Shown one piece after another: positions 1-5,278 of a DNA stretch of 6,734 nt. Origin of the DNA: Burkholderiales bacterium (lineage in GTDB: Bacteria; Pseudomonadota; Gammaproteobacteria; Burkholderiales; Burkholderiaceae_C). Within the stretch, counting starts at the first letter, position 1, and every line of letters starts with the position of its first letter. The translations under genes were made by a program, and so were the position numbers. The notes under the pieces were generated by a model, which saw only the letters and a program-made list of their open reading frames with translations, was not told the origin of the DNA and made no database searches. Location of the stretch: the NCBI GenBank assembly GCA_025352345.1, contig JANXTP010000213.1, positions 1-6,734 on the forward strand, in the 5' to 3' direction.

Positions 1-1442
1 CCGTGCGGCTTGTGCGCTTCGAGCACATAGCTCTGCAGCATCGTGTCGTGCACATAGCCACGGACGTGGATGCCGGCGTTCTGCAGCACGTGCGTGTCGT
101 ACTTGATGTTCTGGCCGAGCTTGGGCGCCGCCTCGTCTTCCAGCCAGGGCTTCAAGCGCGCCAGCACCTCGTCGATCGGCAGCTGCTCGTGCGCACCGGT
201 GTAGTCGTGGCGCAGCGGGATGTAAGCGGCTTCGCCCGGCGTCACGCTCAGCGAGAGGCCGACCAGCTGCGCCTTCATCGCATCGAGCGAGTCGGTTTCG
301 GTGTCGAGCGCGGTGACCTGCCCGGCGCGCGAGGCCGCTTCGATTCTCGCGATCCACACATCGAGCGCGTCGCGCGTCAGCACGGTGTCGTAGTGGTGCG
401 TGACCGGGTCGGTGGGCACGGGCGCGGCCTCGTCCTGGCCGATCTCCGCCTCGACGCTGAACAGGTCGAGCTCGCCGGACGGTGCCCGCGCAGCGCGTTT
501 GCGCGGTGCAGCCGGCGAGGCCGTGTTGGCAACGCCCACGCCAGCCCCACCCAGAGCTGCCTCGATCTCGCGCAGCCAGGTCTTGAAGCCGTAGCGCGCA
601 TAGAAGGCGCGCAAGGCCTCGCGGTCGGCCGGCTGCAAGGCCAGGGCATCGAGCCCCGGCCAGCCCAGCACGTGGTCGGCCAGGTCGCAATCGAGCCGCA
701 CCGTCACCAGCCGCTGCGCCATCGGCAGCCAGTCCAGCGCGCGCCGCAGGTTCTCGCCGGCCGCGCCCTTGATGCTGTCGGCAGCCGCCACCACGCCCTG
801 CAGCGATCCGTATTCGGCGATCCACTTGGCGGCGGTCTTCGGGCCAACCTTCTCGACGCCGGGCACGTTGTCGACCGTGTCGCCCATCAGCGTCAGGTAG
901 TCGACGATGCGCTCGGGCGGCACGCCGAACTTGGCGGCTACACCAGGCACATCGAGCCGCTCGTTGCTCATCGTGTTGATCAGCGTGACCTTCTCGTTAA
1001 CCAGTTGCGCCAGGTCCTTGTCGCCGGTCGAGATCACGACCTGGTGGCCCGATTCGGCCGCGACCCGCGCCAGCGTGCCGATCGCATCGTCGGCTTCGAT
1101 GCCGGGCACCATCAGCACCGGCCAGCCGAGCAGCCTGACCACCTCGTGGATCGGCTCGATCTGCTGCACCAGCGGCTCGGGCATCGGGCTGCGGTGCGCC
1201 TTGTAGGCGGGATACCAGTCGTCGCGGAAGGTCGGTCCCTTGGCGTCGAACACGCAGACCGCGTGCTCGGGGTTCACGTCCCTCAGCGCGCGCTGCAGCA
1301 TCGCCACCATGCCGTGGATGGCACCGGTGGGCACGCCCTCCGGCCCGCGCAGATCGGGCAGCGCGTGGTAGGCGCGGTACAGGTAGCTGGAACCATCGAC
1401 CAGCAACATCACACGGGAAACGGGAACAGGCGCTGAACTCAT
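1..1442 (-). CDS. polA: DNA polymerase I, N-terminal 480 codons (3' end beyond window)
   Basis: DNA polymerase I removes RNA primers, fills gaps and proofreads in the cytoplasm during replication and repair. Reading the minus strand from ATG at 1442 gives an unbroken frame to the window edge. The 5'-nuclease domain covers about residues 12-290: VDGSSYLYRAYHA at 15-27, FDAKG at 65-69, EADD at 116-119, STGDKD at 138-143, and GDTVDNVPG at 187-195 followed by a helix-hairpin-helix (VGPKTAAK). A linker rich in Ala, Pro and charged residues covers about 295-350. The 3'-5' exonuclease starts near 355, with Exo I DTETDSLD at 380-387 and Exo II GQNIKYD at 443-449, so proofreading residues are present as far as can be seen. 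E. coli Pol I is 928 residues, so about half is here. The start at 1442 places MSSAPVPVSRVMLLVDGSS before the conserved core; Met12 is a possible but less likely alternative. No clear Shine-Dalgarno sequence precedes it. The gene is divergent from the DUF2782-like gene. Confidence 0.97.
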   Translation of the reverse strand, partial: MSSAPVPVSRVMLLVDGSSYLYRAYHALPDLRGPEGVPTGAIHGMVAMLQRALRDVNPEHAVCVFDAKGPTFRDDWYPAYKAHRSPMPEPLVQQIEPIHEVVRLLGWPVLMVPGIEADDAIGTLARVAAESGHQVVISTGDKDLAQLVNEKVTLINTMSNERLDVPGVAAKFGVPPERIVDYLTLMGDTVDNVPGVEKVGPKTAAKWIAEYGSLQGVVAAADSIKGAAGENLRRALDWLPMAQRLVTVRLDCDLADHVLGWPGLDALALQPADREALRAFYARYGFKTWLREIEAALGGAGVGVANTASPAAPRKRAARAPSGELDLFSVEAEIGQDEAAPVPTDPVTHHYDTVLTRDALDVWIARIEAASRAGQVTALDTETDSLDAMKAQLVGLSLSVTPGEAAYIPLRHDYTGAHEQLPIDEVLARLKPWLEDEAAPKLGQNIKYDTHVLQNAGIHVRGYVHDTMLQSYVLEAHKPH

Positions 1443-1494
1443 CCGGCCATTGTGCTGTCACGCCCCACCGGGATGCCTAAAATGGCCCGATGAG
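1438..1494. repeat. Inverted repeat holding both divergent start codons
   Basis: The left arm 1438-1450, read on the minus strand, is ATGGCCGGATGAG; the right arm 1482-1494, read on the plus strand, is ATGGCCCGATGAG. They match at 12 of 13 positions around a 31-bp centre (1451-1481). In each arm the last ATG is the start codon of the gene on that side (polA at 1442, DUF2782-like at 1490). The first ATG opens a three-codon frame (Met-Ala-Gly or Met-Ala-Arg) whose TGA overlaps the gene start as ATGA. The symmetry is seen directly. Whether it is an operator, a translational device or coincidence is unknown. Confidence 0.6.
1455..1483 (+). promoter_or_regulatory. Candidate sigma-70 promoter for the DUF2782-like gene and downstream genes
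   Basis: A -35-like CTGTCA (1455-1460, 4 of 6 to TTGACA) is followed after exactly 17 bp by a -10-like TAAAAT (1478-1483, 5 of 6 to TATAAT). Transcription would be expected to start about 7 bases downstream, at or next to the A of the ATG at 1490, giving a leaderless or nearly leaderless mRNA. This agrees with the lack of a Shine-Dalgarno sequence there. On the other strand a weaker -10-like CACAAT (1454-1449) lies at the same distance from the polA ATG, but no -35 match precedes it. This is inference from consensus only. Confidence 0.45.
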
Positions 1495-1918
1495 CTTCCG
1501 ACTCCGCCCGTTCACCGTCTTGTGCAGCCTGGGCTGCGCCGTCGTCCTGTCAGCGGGCGGGCAGGCGATGGCGGCCAGCGTGGCCCCACCGCCGCCGGAT
1601 CTGAGCAAGCTGCCGCACTCGCCGCCCCCTGCAACGCCCACGCCCCAGGGCATTGCGCACCCGACGCCATTGCCCGAACTGCAGGCCGCAGGCGCTGCGG
1701 CCACCGACCCTGCCGTCCAGGAGACGGTGACCGAAGACGACGGCGCGCGCATCGAGGAATTGAAGGTGCGCGGCCGCTCCAAGCGCATCGTCGTGAAACC
1801 GAAGACCGGGCCGGCCTACGAGATCATTCCCCCGGGCAGCGGCTCCGACATCAGCCAGGGCGCGCGCGGCAACAACGGCGCCGTCGGCAAGCGGGTCTGG
1901 CCCGTGCTGTCGTTCTGA
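1490..1918 (+). CDS. Secreted DUF2782-like protein of unknown function
   Basis: This encodes 142 residues. The N-terminus looks like a Sec signal peptide: basic MSFRLR, a hydrophobic core at about 8-22, and an AMA-A type cleavage site near residue 28 with no lipobox cysteine, so a soluble periplasmic product is expected. A Pro-rich segment follows (about 31-62). The C-terminal block (about 80-142) carries IEELKVRGRSKRIVVKPKTG at 88-107, then PAYEIIPP at 108-115, resembling as I recall it the DUF2782 pattern IEEYRVNG...IKVTP..GPPYYL. I recall DUF2782 genes lying beside polA and thrB in other proteobacteria (for example Pseudomonas), which supports the assignment. Function is not known. The start at 1490 is preferred because it gives a proper signal peptide. 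The gene is first in the plus-strand run, just after the candidate promoter, and ends 54 bp before thrB; that gap is pyrimidine-rich with no hairpin. Confidence 0.82.
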   Translation: MSFRLRPFTVLCSLGCAVVLSAGGQAMAASVAPPPPDLSKLPHSPPPATPTPQGIAHPTPLPELQAAGAAATDPAVQETVTEDDGARIEELKVRGRSKRIVVKPKTGPAYEIIPPGSGSDISQGARGNNGAVGKRVWPVLSF

Positions 1919-1972
1919 GCGCGCTGTCTTCGGATCGCCTGAAACCCCCTCTTCCTTCTGTCCGCTGCTGAG

Positions 1973-3004
1973 ATGGCTGTCTACACCGAAGTGCCGTTCG
2001 ACGCGGCCGCTGAACTCGTCTCGCGCCTGGACATCGGCCGCCTGACGGCGCTCGAAGGCTGCGCAGGCGGCATCGAGAACACCAACTACATCGCCGACAC
2101 CACGCAGGGCCGCTACGTGCTGACGCTGTTCGAGCGTCTGACGGCGGAGCAACTGCCGTTCTACCTGCGGCTGATGAAGCACCTGGCGCGCGGCGGCATC
2201 CCGGTGCCCGACCCCTGCGCCGACGCCAGCGGAGAGATCCTGCACACGCTGTGCGGCAAGCCCGCCGCGGTGGTCGATCGCCTCAAGGGCAGCAGCCGCC
2301 TGGCGCCCGATGTCGCGCATTGCCAGCAGGTGGGCGAGATGCTCGCGCGCATGCACCTGGTGGGCGCTGATTTCGAGCTGCAACAACCGAATCTGCGCGG
2401 GTTGTACTGGTGGATCGACACGGTGTTGGAGGTGATGCCGTTTCTGACGACGACGCAACGCGGATTCATCGAAGCCGAACTCGGCTTCCAGGAACGCCTG
2501 GCCGCGTCGCTGGCCTATGCCCACTTGCCGCGCGGTCCCATCCACGCCGACCTGTTCCGCGACAACGTGATGTTCGATGACGAACCCGTGAACGGTGCCA
2601 GCGCCGGACCCACCGGCGATCGACTCAGCGGCCTGTTCGATTTCTATTTCGCCGGCATCGACACCTTCATCTTCGACATCGCGGTGTGCGTCAACGACTG
2701 GTGCATCGACCTGGACAGCGGCCGCCTCGACGAGGACCGTGCGTCGGCGCTGGTCGCTGCCTACCATGCGGTGCGCCCGCTCAGCGGCGACGAGCAGCGG
2801 ATGTTCCCGTCGTTTCTGCGCGGCGCCGCACTGCGTTTCTGGATCTCCCGCCTGTGGGACCTGCACCTGCCGCGTGACGCGACGATGCTGACCGCCCACG
2901 ACCCCACCCATTTCGAGCGCGTGCTGCGGCAGCGCGCCGACAGCCCGTGGCGCCCGATGCTGCCCGCGGCCTCACCACGAGCCGCCACGCCGGACGCCCG
3001 ATGA
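1973..3004 (+). CDS. thrB: Homoserine kinase, type II (APH-fold, ThrB)
   Basis: This kinase phosphorylates L-homoserine to O-phosphohomoserine with ATP, the step before threonine synthase, in the cytoplasm. The 343-residue protein has the alternative ThrB form with an aminoglycoside-phosphotransferase fold, not the GHMP-kinase form of E. coli. The N-terminal lobe has MAVYTEVPFD at the start, GIENTNYIADT at 33-43 (nucleotide-binding region) and YVLTLFERLTAEQLPFY at 48-64. The catalytic loop is HADLFRDNVMFD at 191-202, with D193 as likely base and D197/N198 as metal ligands. FDFYFAG at 222-228 supplies the metal-binding Asp (D223), and NDWC is at 241-244. The family is usually about 315-330 residues; the extra length lies in a Gly/Ala/Pro-rich insert (about 204-217) between the two catalytic motifs and in a Pro/Ala-rich tail after about 326. 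ATG at 1973 matches the family N-terminus; the ribosome-binding site is weak. The stop overlaps the next gene as ATGA, so translation is probably coupled. Confidence 0.95.
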   Translation: MAVYTEVPFDAAAELVSRLDIGRLTALEGCAGGIENTNYIADTTQGRYVLTLFERLTAEQLPFYLRLMKHLARGGIPVPDPCADASGEILHTLCGKPAAVVDRLKGSSRLAPDVAHCQQVGEMLARMHLVGADFELQQPNLRGLYWWIDTVLEVMPFLTTTQRGFIEAELGFQERLAASLAYAHLPRGPIHADLFRDNVMFDDEPVNGASAGPTGDRLSGLFDFYFAGIDTFIFDIAVCVNDWCIDLDSGRLDEDRASALVAAYHAVRPLSGDEQRMFPSFLRGAALRFWISRLWDLHLPRDATMLTAHDPTHFERVLRQRADSPWRPMLPAASPRAATPDAR

Positions 3005-3822
3005 AGTTATTGACCGTTCCCGCCAGCCGCGGTGTGTTGTGGGTGCGCAGCGGGTTTCGCGTCTTCTTCGCCAAGCCGCTGGCCTTCTCCGCGCTGTTCG
3101 CGGCCTTCCTGTTCGGCGCACTGCTGCTGTTGCTGGTGCCGCTCGCAGGCGCGCTGCTGATGCTGGCGGCGCTGCCGCTGGTGTCGCAGGGTTTCATGCT
3201 GGCCACCAAGGGTGCGCTGGCCGGCCAGACGCCGATGGCGAGCGTGTTCCTCGAACCGGTGCGCGGGCGGCGACCCCAGGCGATCGTGATGCTGAAGATC
3301 GGCCTGATCTACGCGGCCTGCAGCCTGTTCATCATGTGGCTCAGCGACTGGGTCGATGGCGGCACCTTCAACGCCTTGCAAGAGGCCATGACCAGCAAGA
3401 CGGCCGACACCGAGCGCCTGGACGTGCTGCTCGCCGACCCGCGCCTGTCGGCCGGCATGCTGCTGCGGCTGACGCTGGCCAGCTGCCTCGCGCTGCCGTT
3501 CTGGCATGCACCGGCGCTGGTGCACTGGGAGGGCCAGGGCGCGGCGCAGGCGCTGTTCTCCAGCACGATCGCCTGCTGGCGCAACAAGGGGGCGTTCACC
3601 GTCTACGCGCTGACCTGGTCGGTGCTGATCGTGCTGTTCGGCGTGCTGGTCAACAGCGTGTTCATCCTGCTCGGCGCGCCGAAGCTGGTGCCGATCGCCG
3701 CGATGGCGGGCGGTCTGATGTTCTCGACGGTGTTCTACGCCTCGCTGTATTTCACCTTCTCCGACTGCTTCGAGCAGCACCCGGCGGCCGAGGTCGGTGT
3801 CGACGTGCCGCCGGCGCCCTGA
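3001..3822 (+). CDS. BPSS1780-like multi-pass inner-membrane protein
   Basis: This encodes 273 residues with about six hydrophobic segments (roughly 27-48, 50-66, 96-115, 150-172, 200-224 and 230-253), so an integral inner-membrane protein. The N-terminus VPASRGVLWVRSGFRVFFAKPLAF and the later FWHAPALVHWEG (167-178) and ACWRNKGAF (191-199) look like what I recall of the BPSS1780 family of betaproteobacterial membrane proteins. Their function is unknown. The start at 3001 is chosen over an in-frame ATG at 2947 because the family N-terminus begins here and because it overlaps the thrB stop as ATGA; the 18 extra residues from 2947 would overlap thrB and show no family match. Codons 3 and 4 are TTA and TTG, AT-rich for this sequence, which would keep the start weakly structured. 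There is no sequence link to threonine synthesis; the coupling to thrB may be only positional. Confidence 0.85.
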   Translation: MKLLTVPASRGVLWVRSGFRVFFAKPLAFSALFAAFLFGALLLLLVPLAGALLMLAALPLVSQGFMLATKGALAGQTPMASVFLEPVRGRRPQAIVMLKIGLIYAACSLFIMWLSDWVDGGTFNALQEAMTSKTADTERLDVLLADPRLSAGMLLRLTLASCLALPFWHAPALVHWEGQGAAQALFSSTIACWRNKGAFTVYALTWSVLIVLFGVLVNSVFILLGAPKLVPIAAMAGGLMFSTVFYASLYFTFSDCFEQHPAAEVGVDVPPAP

Positions 3823-3839
3823 TGCGAGCGATCCGATGA
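3822..3839 (+). other. Five-codon mini-ORF linking the membrane protein stop to the SDR start
   Basis: The membrane gene stop TGA (3820-3822) shares its A with an ATG (3822-3824). That ATG opens the frame Met-Arg-Ala-Ile-Arg and stops at TGA 3837-3839, which overlaps the dehydrogenase start ATG (3836-3838) as ATGA. A ribosome ending the membrane protein could restart here and then restart again at the dehydrogenase. The arrangement is seen directly; use as a translational relay is inference, and the peptide itself is unlikely to matter. Confidence 0.3.
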
Positions 3840-4594
3840 CCCGGCCGCCGCGCGTCGCGCTGGTCACCGGTGCCGGCAGCGGCATCGGCCGCGCCTGTGC
3901 GCTGGCCTTGCTGGACGCTGGCTACACCGTGGTGCTGGCCGGCCGCCGCGCAGCCGCGTTGCACGACGCGGTGAACGCGGCCGGCGCCAACGTCACCCAT
4001 GCGCTCGCCATACCGACCGACGTCACTGATCCGGCCTCGGTCGCCGCGCTGTTCGAGCGCATCCGCAACGACTGCGGGCGGCTCGATCTGCTGTTCAACA
4101 ACGCCGGCATGGGTGCGCCGGCGGTGCCGATGGACGAGCTGAGCGTCGAGCAGTGGAAGGCCGTGGTCGATGTCAACCTGACCGGCGCCTTCCTGTGCAC
4201 GCAGCAGGCCTTCCGCCTGATGAAGTCACAGACGCCGCGCGGCGGTCGCATCATCAACAACGGCTCGATCTCGGCCCAGGTGCCGCGGCCGTTCACTGCG
4301 CCTTACACCGCGACCAAGCACGCGATCACCGGTCTGACCAAAGCCACGTCACTCGACGGCCGTGCGCACGACATCGCCTGCGGCCAGATCGACATCGGCA
4401 ATGCCGCCACCGAGCTGACCGACGAGATGGCGGCCGGCATCCTGCAGGCCAACGGCAGCCTGCTGGCCGAGCCACGGATGGACGTGGCCCATGTCGCCGC
4501 GGCCGTGGTGCAGATGGCCTCGCTGCCGCTGTCAGCCAATGTGCAGTTCATGACGATCATGGCGACTGCGATGCCGTACATCGGGCGCGGCTGA
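3836..4594 (+). CDS. Classical short-chain dehydrogenase/reductase (SDR), substrate unknown
   Basis: An NAD(P)-dependent oxidoreductase, probably cytoplasmic, of 252 residues, normal for classical SDRs (about 250). Visible motifs are TGAGSGIG (11-18) for dinucleotide binding, GRR at 36-38 after the second strand (suggesting NADP(H) preference), TDV at 61-63, NNAG at 88-91, VNLTG at 113-117, and the catalytic set N114, S144, Y157 and K161 (YTATK). All catalytic residues are intact. The segment after the Lys, SLDGRAHDIACGQIDIGNAA (172-191), and the C-terminal PLSANVQFMTIMATAMPYIG belong to a proteobacterial SDR subfamily I have seen described only as generic oxidoreductases. The start at 3836 is preferred to the in-frame ATG at 3797, since the extra 13 residues are Arg/Asp-rich, overlap the previous gene and precede the normal SDR start. 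It lies 13 bp after the membrane gene. The substrate cannot be inferred from sequence or neighbours. Confidence 0.93.
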   Translation: MTRPPRVALVTGAGSGIGRACALALLDAGYTVVLAGRRAAALHDAVNAAGANVTHALAIPTDVTDPASVAALFERIRNDCGRLDLLFNNAGMGAPAVPMDELSVEQWKAVVDVNLTGAFLCTQQAFRLMKSQTPRGGRIINNGSISAQVPRPFTAPYTATKHAITGLTKATSLDGRAHDIACGQIDIGNAATELTDEMAAGILQANGSLLAEPRMDVAHVAAAVVQMASLPLSANVQFMTIMATAMPYIGRG

Positions 4595-4635
4595 GGCGCA
4601 GCCGAACTGTCACAAACACCGAACATCATCGTCCA

Positions 4636-5259
4636 ATGGACGAAGTAATCGGTCTCTTCCCGACGCCCTTGCTGCGCGTGCCAGCCGCGCTCGATCGCAC
4701 ACTGGTCGCGGGGCTGGTCGCGCATTTCAGTGCCCGGGCGACCACCGCCAACAACGCATCGGTCAACCTGTCGCACACCGAGATGCTGCAGCCGGGTGAC
4801 AGCCCGCTGCTGGTCGAGGTGGCCACCCGCATCACACCGAAGCTGGTCGACTTCGGCGCATTGATGTTGGGCGAGCGCCTGGGCTGGTCGGTCAAGGAGA
4901 TGTGGGTCAACCTGCTCGACACCGGGGGTCGGCAGGCCATGCACAACCATGCGAACAGCTTCATCTCCGGCGTGTTGTACCTGACGGCCACCCACCCCGA
5001 CGCGCGCACGGTGTTCATGAAGTCGCCCGGTGGCACCGACTTCAGCTTCAAGAACGACCATGCCGGCATCACGCCCGGCCCCTACAACGCCGACAAGTGG
5101 ATCAGCCCCGCCCCGGAGCCGGGCGACCTGGTGCTGTTCCCCAGCTACCTGATGCACGCGGTGCCCCCGAACCCCGGCGAGCGGCGCATCACGCTGGCCT
5201 TCAACGCCATTCCGACGCGGCTGGATTCATGGGGTTACAGCATCGGCTTCAGCGGCTGA
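4636..5259 (+). CDS. 2OG-Fe(II) oxygenase-like protein (TIGR02466 / PF13759 type)
   Basis: This encodes 207 residues with no signal peptide or membrane segment. It opens with GLFPTPLLRVPAAL (6-19), the usual entry to this family. The core has WVNLLDTGGRQAMHNHANSF (90-109) and SGVLYL (111-116), then PGDLVLFPSYLMHAVPP (162-178), and RRITLAFN (183-190). H103, H105 and H174 are candidate iron ligands and R184 the likely 2-oxoglutarate carboxylate binder, as in double-stranded beta-helix dioxygenases. The Asp found in many relatives after the first strand pair (F-x-DPR) is replaced by MKSPGG (128-133), so the iron site may be atypical. The substrate is unknown; members are found in bacteria and in cyanophages. 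ATG at 4636 fits the family start; a frame open from 4153 is the shadow of the SDR gene. It follows the SDR gene by 41 bp with no clear Shine-Dalgarno and precedes the membrane synthase gene by 19 bp. Confidence 0.85.
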   Translation: MDEVIGLFPTPLLRVPAALDRTLVAGLVAHFSARATTANNASVNLSHTEMLQPGDSPLLVEVATRITPKLVDFGALMLGERLGWSVKEMWVNLLDTGGRQAMHNHANSFISGVLYLTATHPDARTVFMKSPGGTDFSFKNDHAGITPGPYNADKWISPAPEPGDLVLFPSYLMHAVPPNPGERRITLAFNAIPTRLDSWGYSIGFSG

Positions 5260-5278
5260 GCCAGGCGACTCAAGCACC

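Noticed and set aside
3..1436. 477-codon plus-strand ORF opposite polA
   Set aside because: Its protein is rich in Arg, His, Gln and Val with no domain, as expected of the antisense of a GC-rich gene, and the minus strand reads as an intact Pol I.
1550..2911. 453-codon minus-strand ORF opposite the DUF2782-like gene and thrB
   Set aside because: It crosses two real plus-strand genes and an intergenic gap, and has low-complexity composition typical of antisense frames in GC-rich DNA.
3007..3885. 292-codon minus-strand ORF opposite the membrane protein gene
   Set aside because: Gln/Arg/His-rich shadow of hydrophobic codons; the plus strand has a recognisable membrane protein.
4588..4604. Hairpin CGGCTG-AGGCG-CAGCCG over the SDR stop codon as a terminator
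   Set aside because: Only six base pairs and no T-tract follows; the next gene starts 32 bp later, so termination here is unlikely.
4153..4635. N-terminal extension of the oxygenase-like protein from an ATG at 4153
   Set aside because: The extra region is the shifted frame of the SDR gene and is Arg/Asp/His-rich; the family start is at 4636.
4607..4635. Promoter before the oxygenase-like gene from a second CTGTCA
   Set aside because: No -10-like hexamer lies 16-18 bp downstream; CATCAT at 4624 is only 11 bp away.
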